From Catenaria anguillulae PL171 (taxonomy: Eukaryota > Blastocladiomycota > Blastocladiomycetes > Blastocladiales > Catenariaceae), in the NCBI GenBank assembly GCA_002102555.1, contig MCFL01000031.1:62001-126000 (forward strand): a stretch of DNA of 64,000 nucleotides, written 5' to 3'. Of this stretch, positions 1-9,551 are shown piece after piece. Under the pieces are notes generated by a model. It saw only the letters and a list, made by a program, of their open reading frames with translations, was not told the DNA's origin and ran no database searches. Every line of letters begins with the position of its first letter. Positions within the stretch are counted from its first letter, which is position 1. A program made the translations under genes and the position numbers.

Positions 1-660
1 GTGTGGTGTGCGATAGGTTGTCCTCATAAAAAATTCGTGTATTAACAGCAGAAAGTCACGCATTTTTTCTCTTTTTTTTTGGAATCCTCCTCAGTCAACG
101 TGGACCATGGAGCAGCCAGAAATTGTGCATGCGGACCCACAAGCGCACAGGATCACCGTATCTGCTTTTCAGCGACTCTTCGCATGCCTGACCCAGACCC
201 TGCTGCCAGTGGTGACTCGTGACGCGTGGCACCGCGAGAACTTGCCAACGACATTGTGGGCACATCAAAACGAATCAAAGAGCAAACGGATTTACAAAGT
301 CCCCAGCGAGCAATTTGGCCATGCGATGAAACACCTGCAGACCGTTGGCGTACTTGAGCGCAATCATATGCTCTCGGGTCCTTGACTCGGAGTCCATCAC
401 GAGCAAGCTTCGCAGAAACGGCATTCTTTTGCAGCGTCGGGTTGCAAGGTGGATCGAGGAATACTGCTGGATCATCTGCCTTTACGGGCACAACGCAAAA
501 GGCAGCTTCCACTCAAGCAGATTCCGCCACGACGGGGTCGAAATGGAATCAGGTGTTGTTCTTATATCCGCCCACACGTTCCAATTCTTGGGATTCGAAG
601 TCAATCATGCATATTGCAACTTTGGCATCGTTCCCGGTACGTGAGCGATCGCATTCAAAT
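1..660. other. No supportable gene
   Basis: Short overlapping ORFs exist on both strands, the longest about 100 codons, but none shows a known domain or a convincing start and splice structure. The stretch may be further debris of the helicase-like element next to it. Confidence 0.4.
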
Positions 661-1015
661 CCCGGACACCGGTTTGCGCGCCGCTGTGGGCAACTCGATG
701 TGCCAGACAGTGTCTTGGACGCCATTGAAAACCGACAGGTCGACGCAGGCGCTGGTGGTGAGCTTGACCCGCATACCCACTCAGAGGGGCAAAAGAGTGG
801 AGACGCCGCCAGTGTTCTTATCGTGAATGCCGTGCAGCTCGCCGTAGTCGGCAGCGGTGAGGGAGGGGCCGCTGTCGGGCGTGAGGGAGGCCGAGACGAG
901 GTAGAAGGGCATTGCGGGGTCGGTTCGCGCAATCTGGCCAATGATGCGGTTGTTGCATGCATGGCGGACAGAGTGTTGGGAATGACGATGAACCGCAGCG
1001 ACCGTTGTTGCCAAT
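661..1015 (-). pseudogene. Decayed PIF1/Helitron-type helicase remnant
   Basis: Read on the minus strand, this stretch has the flavour of the C-terminal part of PIF1-like helicases carried by Helitrons: a segment reading GGVSTLLPL, an in-frame TGA, then VGMRVKLTTSACVDLSVFNG and QDTVWHI before another stop. The pattern of a leucine-proline stretch, 'VGMRV.LT', then an 'F.G.' turn is what I know from that family. The stop codons and lack of upstream helicase motifs say it is dead. It may be kin to the Helitron at 15-20 kb. Recognition is by eye only. Confidence 0.35.
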
Positions 1016-1111
1016 GGTCGACTCTATTGGTGTTGGTTCCGCTTCCATATATGCATAATCTTGAATCAGATATAATATGTGGACGAAAAAAACATGGGAA
1101 AACACCAACAA

Positions 1112-1150
1112 GCGCCGGTGGTGTCGAGGTATTATTGAGCCCTCTCTTGT
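1112..1150 (+). pseudogene. Degenerate 5' half of tRNA-Gly
   Basis: The sequence starts GCGCCGGTGGTG and continues through an altered D-arm to an anticodon-arm-like TTGAGCCCTC, closely resembling the first half of the intact tRNA-Gly that begins about 130 nt downstream. No T-arm or acceptor 3' strand follows. The flanks (a TTGAATC.. motif, then GAC-AAAA, then CAACAAG) also repeat ahead of the intact gene, so this looks like a tandem partial duplication. Confidence 0.6.
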
Positions 1151-1240
1151 TCAACTCTCTCTAGGTTCAACATTGAATGTGCTGAATCTTGAATCCAACG
1201 GGTATATGTCGACCAGAAAAGCGACTCATAGCAACAAGAA

Positions 1241-1311
1241 GCGCCGGTGGTGAAATGGTATCATTGAACCCTCCCAAGGTTTAGGCCCGGGTTCGATTCC
1301 CGGCCGGCGCA
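1241..1311 (+). tRNA. tRNA-Gly (anticodon CCC)
   Basis: A 71-nt cloverleaf: acceptor GCGCCGG pairs with CCGGCGC, the T-arm contains GGTTCGATTCC, and the 7-nt anticodon loop CTCCCAA gives anticodon CCC. The discriminator base is A, and a run of five T follows within about 10 nt as a Pol III terminator. An identical gene lies inverted at 26186-26256. Confidence 0.95.
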
Positions 1312-1704
1312 GCCTTCTTTTTCCCAACTTTTGCACAACCATCACAGACACTCTGTTGAAGCCGCCGTCTATATCCCCATGGCTCTGCGCAAACCCACAC
1401 AGGTCTTGGGCGTGGTGGCTTGTGTGGTCCTGCCAGGGATGGCATCCTTTGCCATCGACACCAAAGGACGTGTGTCGCGCACAAGTGCACCCACTTGTGC
1501 CTGGTCTCCTCGAGCTCGCGCATTCCAGGACGGAGCACATTCGTGTTTATTGCCCTTTTCATGTACATGAATATCCATACATGCCAAACATTCATGTATT
1601 GAGACGATCAAGAGGAGCCACAGCAAGAAACTTACAGTTTGGCAAATGGGCATGCGGTCCTGCCGAAGTCGAGGGGAACCGGCGGCAGCAAAGACAAAAA
1701 GCAT
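1312..1704. other. Inter-tRNA spacer
   Basis: The sequence between tRNA-Gly and the convergent tRNA-Leu. Short ORFs of 60-130 codons occur on both strands, but they overlap tRNA sequence or each other and show no recognisable protein motif. I see no gene here. Confidence 0.5.
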
Positions 1705-1786
1705 TGGTGCGAGTGGGATTCGAACCCATGCGGATTGCTCCATAGGAACTTGAGACCTACGCCTTAGACCACTCGGCCATCACACC
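1705..1786 (-). tRNA. tRNA-Leu (anticodon CAA)
   Basis: An 82-nt class II tRNA on the minus strand. Acceptor GGTGTGA pairs with TCGCACC and is followed by discriminator A. The D-arm reads GGCCGAGTGGTCTAAGGC, the usual class II form, and the anticodon loop CTCAAGT gives CAA. A long variable arm and a T-arm GGGTTCGAATCCC follow. A T5 run lies just past the 3' end. No intron is needed. Confidence 0.93.
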
Positions 1787-2205
1787 CTGCTTCACGAGGT
1801 GTGATCCAGCAGGCCAGACAAAAATCGTGTTCAGGTGAACGTCGCGGACATGAATCGGACAAGACTCAAGAGCACGCTTACACAAAACTAGGTATGGTCA
1901 GTATTCCGACTTCAGACGGACACATGGATTACAATGCTGAGATGTCCCAGAGAAAATTAAAAAAAGTACGATAGCCAACAATAAGAGAGCGGAAATCGAG
2001 CGGGCGCCGCGACACTTCCAAGGAAGCCATTACTTGACGAGTACGACTCTGGGTGCCTACATGCCGTGTGAAACTCGCTCCTTCTGATGCGTGAGTACAC
2101 ATTTTTTCGGACTGTGTTGTCCCACTCCTGTTCCGCAAATCACAGGCATTATCTTCATGCCGAAAGTCAACCACCGAATCGCCGAAGGGAGGCATCAAAT
2201 CCGAA
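1787..2205. other. Spacer between tRNA-Leu and the FKBP-TPR gene
   Basis: No domain-bearing ORF. It probably holds the tRNA-Leu upstream region and the 3' end of the FKBP-TPR transcript. Confidence 0.4.
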
Positions 2206-5200
2206 TTACGTATGGAAAGCTGCAACAAAGCTCGTCGTATATGAACCGATCCACAGGTTGAATGCTGCAAAGGAATGTGCAGGGACGGATAGTACAAAAG
2301 ACCAGAGCACGGTGGCAGCACCCATTATCACACACAAGGAAAGAAAACGCCTAGAGAAAAACGAAGCACACAAGCCAAGCGAAAAAGGATAAGGTCGCTG
2401 GACAGCGACGCGGCCATCCACATAGAGAAGAAGATGATGTAGCTTATCAAATAACTCGGCATTTGGCCACTGCGACTCGCCACCGCCAAACACATAGACC
2501 TTGGCATGTTTGGGACCCATCTTGGGGTCATAAATCAGCTCCCACTCACCCTCGCGCACAAAATGCCCAATGTACGCCTTGGCCATCTCTTCCTTGGATC
2601 CCAAAAACAGCGGCGACGACTTTGGAATTGGTGTCGGCAAACGTGACGAAACCATGGCTTTGGCCATTTTGTCCACATTGTATGCACCAAACGGTGCAAA
2701 GTTACCGCGAACCAGCTTGAACTGAATGTTGCGCACAGCGTTGGGGTCAAGGAACGGTTCGACCTTGGGCCCAAACACCTTGTCCAACAGCTCGCCAGTC
2801 GCACGGAAATGCACGCCGGGGCATGGCGCAAGCATAAACTTGAACGAGCCTTGGTCGTCGGCCATGGCCGTGATGGGCACGACTGTATCGTCGTTCAAAT
2901 CGTCCATGGCCGCAGAAGGCACATCGTCGTCATCATCATCTTCCTCATCATCGTCGTGATCATACATGGCGCTCATGGCCAACGCGCGGGCACTGGTACC
3001 CTTGAGGGACGCGGCAACCAGGTCCTTGGCTTGTACACGGACGGGAAGCGCTTGCGGGTTGGTTTTGCGTGCAGCAATATCGTACAATTCGACGATGCCT
3101 GCCACCATGAGCTGTGTGACAATGTGGTCGACAAGCGGTTGGCACAGATCGCGCCAGCGGTTGACCCAGGGGCGAATGGCGGCATAGTTGGTGGTGAAGA
3201 AACTGACGAGCGCAGGCAAGTTGTACTGAGTGCGTGGCTGATACGTGCGCGCGATATCGGCATGGATCTTTGCAATGGAAATCTTTGCGGGAACCACCTC
3301 GGCCGGCTCGGGCATGGGCGCATCCTCGTCGGAATCGTATCCGTCGACCTTGGCCAACTTAGGCTTGTCGGGCTTGTCGGAAATGGCTCGCGACACGCGC
3401 TCCCTTGCCGGCACATACTTGTCGTCACTCTCGCCCTCATCCTCCTCGTCGCTCGACCAATCGCCGTGACCACCATCCTGGACCCGGCCTGCTGCGCCAA
3501 CTCGGCGTTCCTCGCCTGAGCCGCCTCGGCCCATCCTTCGCCGCCGCCAAACTCGTCGCGCGCCGCAGCCCATTCTGCGGCCTTGACCTCATCGCTCTCC
3601 TCAACCGCCGCCTCGCGCATCTCGCGCGCATACGCCTCACGCTGCAACTGCAAAAACTCGCGCTGCTCGGGCGTCAACGACGCCAAGTCAATGTCGCTAT
3701 CGTCCACCACAATTTCTGAGCCTGCGGACGCCCCGCTGGTCCCATTCTCAACCGCAGATGCCGACGCAGACGCCGCGGCAATTGCCGCCTCCTCCTGCCG
3801 CTTATGCTCCTCCATCTCACGCTTGCGCTTTTCCTCGCCTCCTTTTCCCGCCTGCGCTGCTCGTCCCTGGCCTTCTCCTTTTCCGCCTGTGCAGCAAGCA
3901 CCTCTGGCGGCGGCGGGGGAATATCCTTGAGCATGGTTTTTGCGAGCTTCTTGACGTTTTCGCGATTGCGGTTAATTTGCGCAACGAGCGGCGCGAAATC
4001 GGCCTTGCACTCTTGCGACGGCCACATGCGGAAAGCTTCGGCGCACACGGCATGTGCGTGCTTGTCGAGGTTTTGGTCTAGCAGTGCGCGCGTCAGGCGA
4101 AACGCGGCTTTGCGCAGCGTAGATTCGGGCAGGTCGAACCGGTGGGCTGTCCATGACGACCGCAGCATGTTGGCGATCGGGGTCAGAGACACTTTGGTGC
4201 CGGCCGCGGGGGCCGCCGATGTTTCCGGTGTAGGGGTGTCGCAGTTGGGTCGCTTGTGGCGGTGGTGTTGGAGGGGCAATGGCGAGGCCAAACACCGACG
4301 GGCTTTGCTTCGGCATTTGGGGTTGGCGCAGCGTCAGGTAGGCTTGCGCTTGGTTGAGATGCAGGATTGCGAGTAAGGCGGCGGCGGACGGGTGCGGTTT
4401 CGGTTGATTGTTGATGTGATGCTCGAGAATTTCGGTAGCGGCTTGGTATTGAATGATGGCGAGCTCGGTTTCGCCAGCTTTGAGTAGCCGATTGGCTTCG
4501 TTTTTGACATCTTCGAGGCGCGATAACCATTGAATGGTGAATTCAGAAGCCTGCGGGCGCAACCAAAGTAGAATGAGTGCGACGACCGGAACGAGCACAG
4601 GCAAGGAGAGCCAGACGGACCCGAGGGGTAATTGCAAGCACTTCAATGTCAACGACCACAAATGGGAGACTTGAATCGACACGGACGGTCGGATCACGCG
4701 GCTCCACTGCCAAAAGAAACAGGTGCGCGAGTGAGTGACGTGCGCTATCGAGGATGGAAAAAGTTAAATTGACGCACTGTCTGGACCGGCAAACTGAATG
4801 GCTGCAAATTCACCGCAGGACATGCCGACGAGCTTCGTGTCCAATCCCGCACAAATGCCTGTGGGGCGTCGTACCGAAATGTGAGCGCTGACTGATATGC
4901 ACCAACGTCGAAGCCTAAGCCCCACAAACATACCCTGACCTGGCCGGTGCCAATGGGGCCGATACGGGTACGCCTCGTGCGAGGCAGAAAACAGCGACCC
5001 ATCGTGGTGCCACACGCGTACCGCAAAAGGACAGTGTCGCCCTCTTGCACAACTTGGCTCGACGTGAGGCAGGCGGCGGGAGCGGGTTTCCGGTCGAGTA
5101 CCTTGGTCTCGTGGTTGCCATTCATCAGACGGTTAATTTTTTCCTGGACATCATCGCCGTCGTCATCGTCGCTGGCGTCATCGCCATCGCTGCTGAGGCC

Positions 5201-5383
5201 CGACAAGTTGCCGTCGGCCTGGCCGTGATCATCGCAAACACTCGGGGTTGATGGTCGGGAGCTCGTCGGGATGGGCATTTGCGGTGCGAGCATTCCCATT
5301 GAGCTTGGTGGCTGGCGCCGTCGCTGGCTCCCGTTTGGAGTAGAGGCGGAGGAGCTGGAGCTGGTGGTTGCGGCGGCCATCAT
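2206..5383 (-). CDS. FKBP-type prolyl isomerase with TPR and long acidic C-terminal extension
   Basis: The likely start is the ATG pair at 5383. Ser-rich and acidic N-terminus, then an FKBP domain assembled over introns at 4933-4859, 4777-4707 and 4620-4551: GDTVLLRY, DGSLFSASHE, GLDTKLVGMSCGEF and closing strand PFVVVDIEVLAI. Next come TPR helices (NEANRLLKAGETELAIIQYQ, later KAAFRLTRALLDQ) and a charged coil. A long acidic region of no family I recognise follows, ending with a conserved-looking block, WELIYDPKMGPKHAKVYVFG. FKBP-TPR proteins are Hsp90 co-chaperones or organelle anchors. The reading frame breaks near 5010, 4250, 3750 and 3490 without good splice sites, probably sequence errors. 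The C-terminal third could be a separate gene, and the exact stop is uncertain. Confidence 0.6.
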
Positions 5384-5814
5384 GGCAGCGGAGGTCACGG
5401 GACGGGCGGAGTCGGGGCGGGCGAGCAAATGGTACAGATTTCCGCGCTGACTACGAGGGCGAGTCTCTTGTCACAAGTGCGTCAAGTGTTGTTGTGATTC
5501 GAGCATCCATGACCCCTACGCAATATCTTCACATAGGGTCGTCTTGAAATTTGGGAGTCACTTGCACTGGCCCCGTGAGGCCACTGCCTTCCAACGGACA
5601 AATCTTGGACACTCTCCGTCGTGCCTTGGGGACTGGCCTATGCTGTCACCCTCGGCTATCGACGCACGGCTTCAGCCCAGTCCTCGCATTGACAACCAGC
5701 GAGGCGTGCCATTCGCCAGAAAAGCGTGAGATGGTAAGTAGGGAAAGCGTCGTTGTGGTCGATGTCTATCGGAAAATGACCCAGAAACAAGAGTAAACAA
5801 CAATCTAGGTGAGC
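5384..5814. other. Spacer upstream of the FKBP-TPR gene
   Basis: It lies between the FKBP-TPR start and the 3' end of the left CobT copy. Only ORFs under 90 codons are present, and I recognise nothing in them. It should contain the FKBP-TPR promoter. Confidence 0.4.
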
Positions 5815-5851
5815 GGCTGACTCGCTCACATCCTCCCAACAAGCACAAACA

Positions 5852-7053
5852 TCAATCCTGCTTCTCTGTGCTGACACCGGCCGCCTCAAACGTGGCCATT
5901 TCGGTTGCAATCGCCGCGGCACTCTTGAGCATCGGGATCACAAGCGCTGCACCTGACCCTTCACCCAATCGCATGCCCCAGTTGCCCACGGGCGTTGTCC
6001 ACTCCTTGACCTGATCTTCGGTAGGTGGCGAAGCGCGACATTCCGCAGCGTCTCGAGCAACAGCATCTGCGGCTTCTCGGCCGACACGTGCGCCAGAAGC
6101 GTGTGCTGGACAATGGCGGGAATCACATCGGGGTACATGAGCATGGCATACAGCAGTGCCACCTGGGTGATGAATCCATCGACCACAACCAAGGTGCGGG
6201 ACGATGTTGTGGCCGCTTCGTGAATCAGCGTCGACATGGCCGTGATCTCGAGGTCGCCGAGTGCCCGCAATACTTGGGACCAGTTGGCAGCCTCTGAGCT
6301 TGAAGTCGATTTCGAATCCGGAATCCGAGTGGTGATAGTAGCCGTTGGGTGGGACGACGCCTCGTGCCTTCCACAGATCCACGGCTGCCTGCACTGCCTG
6401 GCACTTTTCCACAAACCGTTGACCAACGACGCCTGTGCCTGCCCCCGTCGTGCGGTCTGCCGGCTCGCCCGTGGCCGCCGCCAACAACACACTCGCCACG
6501 GCCGTGTTGCCAATCCCCAGCTCGCCCACCCCAACTACCTGCACGCCCTCACCAGCGGCCGCCTGCAACGCCTTGCGTCCATGACCCATCACAAAGCTAA
6601 ACACTGTCTCGTCCATGGCCGGCTCGCCCAACCTTGGATCTGCCGTGCCGGCATTCGTTAGCCGGAAATGATCCACGGCCTCGTACCGCGTGCTGGCCGA
6701 GGGTAAATCAACGCCCAGGTCCATGACACGCAAGTCAATGCCGTGTGCGCGACACAGGCAGTTGATGGCGGCGCCGCCCTCGGCCACATTGCGCAGCATC
6801 TCGCGCGTCACGGACCGCGGGTACGCAGACACCGAGCGAGGCCATTGTCGGCGGCAAACAGAATGACCAAGGTGCGGGAGACTGTCGGGCGCAGGGTTTG
6901 CTGGACTAGCATGAGCTTCTCGGCCCAGTACTCCAGGGCGCCGAGCGATCCGGGCGGTTTGGTCTTGTTGAGCAAGTGGCGCCGGGCCAATTCGCGGGTG
7001 ACGATGACCGGGTTGCCAGAAGCGACGGAACTTTGGGGAGCGGGGTTGGGCAT
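5852..7053 (-). pseudogene. cobT: Left CobT copy with broken reading frame
   Basis: Same enzyme as 27629-28843: nicotinate-nucleotide-dimethylbenzimidazole phosphoribosyltransferase. Compared with the intact copy it lacks 13 nt in four places: 6 nt in frame near the N-terminus (around 7015), 1 nt near 6838 (a CC reduced to C), 5 nt in a GATTCG microsatellite near 6325, and 1 nt near 6020 (a CCC reduced to CC). The last three break the frame, although the second brings it back until the third. The motifs KPPGSLGALE, GELGIGNTAVAS and GEGSGAALVIPM are still readable in separate frames. It is either a recently inactivated paralogue or an error-affected copy. Confidence 0.75.
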
Positions 7054-7444
7054 CTTGTAAAGCTTGTCCTTTGCGCTTGCCGTGGTATTTGCATGTGAGT
7101 ATCGCAGATCGCAGAGAGTGTAAATATTTACTCATTGACGCAAAGAGAAAGACGTGTATGCTGTCATTCTCATTCTCATGTGCATGTCTCGCGTTGAACG
7201 TCTCTGTCCCGCCCCAACAAGGCCAACAAAAGCATGCGGTCAAATCGACACTTTTCTGCTTGGCAACCAAAGACACACACACGACTCTGTGCATTCCGCG
7301 CAAATTCGCCTGAAACGTCAAGGTACTCTGCCTGGGACATTTGGCCCCGACTATCGCCTGACCTCGATTTGTGCATTCATGATGATTGGAGCTAAGGAAT
7401 ACCTGTTTCGCCTGCATCAGTCACCATCAAATCACTATCAAATC
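7054..7444. promoter_or_regulatory. Shared divergent promoter region, left copy
   Basis: A 391-bp stretch separates the ATGs of CobT (minus) and the TPR gene (plus). It is preserved almost base for base in the inverted copy at 27249-27628, so promoter and both genes were duplicated as one block. It contains no obvious TATA box and no structure resembling a bacterial cobalamin riboswitch. Confidence 0.5.
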
Positions 7445-7973
7445 ATGTCGTCGTTGCCTGTCTGCTCGGCCAATCGCCCTATTCCTAAACCGACATCTGC
7501 ATCGGCAGCTTACAGTAAATACGTTTTCATGCCCTACTTAGTCTGCCTCGTCATGATGCTCGCGCATCTTTCTCTGGTATATGTATATAACCTCTTTTTT
7601 CATTTTGTGTGCAGTGTGCTCCCTGCTGGACAACATGCCAACAAAACCCGACCCAATCACCCATGCGCGCGCCTACTTGGCGCTGGGCCAAGCACAGCTC
7701 AGCGAGGGCAACGCAAAAGAGGCAGAGGCCAGTCTTCGACGAGCCTATTCGCTTCAACCCGATCCATCCGCCAAGCGCAACCAAACGAGCACGACGACCA
7801 GTAGCAAAAGCGATGACGACACAGCTCAAGTTGCGGAAAGAAAGCAATGGGCCGCCATTCTCACGGCACTGGTCGAAGCAACCGAGGCGCAGGGAAAGGG
7901 AAACCAAGCGCACATCTTTCGCGAAAAGTTGTTGCGGTTGCACAGCTACAAGCAGAAGCAGGGAGAAAGGTGA
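7445..7973 (+). CDS. Small TPR protein, left copy
   Basis: Two exons: 7445-7514 and 7615-7973, with the intron beginning GTAAAT and ending TGTGCAG; the split codon gives an in-frame Met. The product is about 142 residues. After a short Ser/Pro-rich start comes one clear TPR-like helix pair (ARAYLALGQAQLSEGNAKEA, EASLRRAYSLQPD), an acidic linker and a second helical pair (QWAAILTALVEATEAQ, AHIFREKLLRL). It is divergently paired with CobT and duplicated with it. The C-terminus differs from the right copy because the repeat ends there. Function unknown; TPRs usually mediate protein contacts. Confidence 0.7.
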
Positions 7974-8084
7974 AATGCAATTGTTCTGATTCCACGAATG
8001 ATCCAGAATCCAATATTAATACATATGTTAACATGAAGCAGACTTTCACTCTGCCAACGCAACCATCAGTTTCCGAAATCTACC

Positions 8085-9286
8085 ATGGATGACAAGACGA
8101 TTGGACCCGCTCTTCCACCGCATTTGGCTGCAAAGCGCCAGGCGCGCCGCCAGCAACAAGGCACCAATGGCCCATCGTCACCGTCGGATGCAGTTGCCGA
8201 TGCCATCATTGGTCCTGTGCGGCCCCCAAAGCTAGCACCCGAGCCTGCTGTAGGCCCCTCAAGCTCAAGTCATGTCGGCAAGGATGATCATGATGATGTC
8301 CCTATCGGCCCGCAGCGCCCACCAAAGCGAGCTTCTACAGCGGAACTGTCTGCACCGCAGCCAGTCATTGGGCCAGCGCGGCCTGCAGCCAAGCCTGTCC
8401 TCACCCCGGCGTCACATGTCAGTCGACCCACCCATGCCAATTCAGACTCGGACTCGGACTCGGACGACGACCTCGTCGGCCCACGTCCGCCCTCGCCATC
8501 TCAGCTCGCCCGCATGCGCGATCCGGAATACCTCGCCCAGCTACAGCGCGAGGAAGCTCTGACCCGCATCGCACAAGCAGAGGAAGCACGGGCCGAATCC
8601 GAACGGCAGGCCGCTGAGCTGGCCGCCGCTGGACCGCAGCGTGGCGAGTGGATGTTGGTCCCTCCGTCGGCCAAAGGGCCCGTGGGATTACCTGTGGATG
8701 GGAGCAGAATGAAGTCGCGGACGTTCAACTCGCGGCAAGCGGATTTGGAGTTGGACCGTGGGTGGACAGAGACACCTGCAGAGAAGGCCGACAGGTTGGC
8801 AAAGGGAGAAACAATCGCAAAGGTATGGTCTGTTCTCTCATTTTACGATGGGTTCATGGCTTACATTTCTCTTATGCACACGACAGCCGAACAAGCGCAA
8901 GCACGACGAACCCAAGCCCATGTCTCAACGTGACCGGCAGCTGGCTGATGCCGTGCAACAGTACAATGTGCGTTTGCATTCCATCGCACATTCCCGCCCC
9001 CACTATTCCGTTTCTGACACACACACACACACACACACACACCCCTTTGTCTTGTGCACAGGCAGCCAACCGTGGCGAATCTCTCACCGAATCGTACACG
9101 CGCGACGATTCTGGCGCCAAGAAGCGACGCAAGGAAGCAGCCGACGACCCCCGCGCTCGTGGATTTGATCGTGACCGCGATGTTCTGGGCACAAAGACAA
9201 TCAGTGCCAAGGATCGGGCAAAGATGGTGCAAGAAGCAAAGACGTTGGATTCAAAGTTTTCGCATGGGTCCAGCGCCTACTTGTGA
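8085..9286 (+). CDS. GPALPP motifs-containing protein (GPALPP1-like, DUF3752)
   Basis: Three exons: 8085-8822, 8887-8967 and 9062-9286 (347 residues), all in frame. The N-terminal half repeats the family hallmark: IGPALPP, IGPVRPP, IGPQRPP, IGPARP and VGPRPP, with a Ser/Asp-rich stretch. A charged coiled segment and GEWMLVPPS follow. The C-terminal exons hold the conserved KDRAKMVQEAKTLDSKFSHG-type ending of DUF3752. Members are small nuclear proteins of poorly known function, with spliceosome or chromatin links suggested for relatives. Intron 2 carries a CA microsatellite. The next gene starts 265 nt downstream on the same strand. Confidence 0.88.
9017..9042 (+). repeat. (AC)n microsatellite in GPALPP1-like intron 2
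   Basis: About 13 AC dinucleotides run directly upstream of the intron's polypyrimidine tract and acceptor. Confidence 0.95.
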
Positions 9287-9551
9287 ATGAGAGCTCCTGT
9301 GACAGTAAGCGGTCAATCCAGCTGGTTTATTGGGCCATGCCATCTGGCTGAACGCTCGTCCTGTACATTGACCGTTAATATCTGAATGCCACTTGTCGTC
9401 TGACCTACCCATGATACCGTCCTGGCCGCGATCGTCAAGTCGATGGATGAGCACAGGCGTCCAATGGGCGCCTTCAATATCACTCCTTGATAACATCCAT
9501 GTAAATCTGCACCCATGATACCGAAAAACACTTGATGCAGCCGAATACAAC

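Larger units (their letters stand above)
5815..7940. repeat. Left arm of a ~2.1-kb inverted duplication (CobT + TPR)
   Basis: Nearly the same sequence as 26765-28895 in reverse orientation, covering the CobT gene, its 391-bp divergent promoter region and most of the TPR gene. Similarity fades just beyond the CobT stop on one side and within the last codons of the TPR gene on the other. Differences are scattered substitutions and a few short indels. Confidence 0.9.

Noticed and set aside
549-1154. A 201-codon minus-strand ORF
   Set aside because: Ser/Thr/Pro-rich shadow frame; the helicase-like similarity lies in a different minus-strand frame.
7054-7444. Possible cobalamin riboswitch upstream of CobT
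   Set aside because: No B12-box-like or multi-stem element could be recognised, and eukaryotic cobalamin riboswitches are not established.
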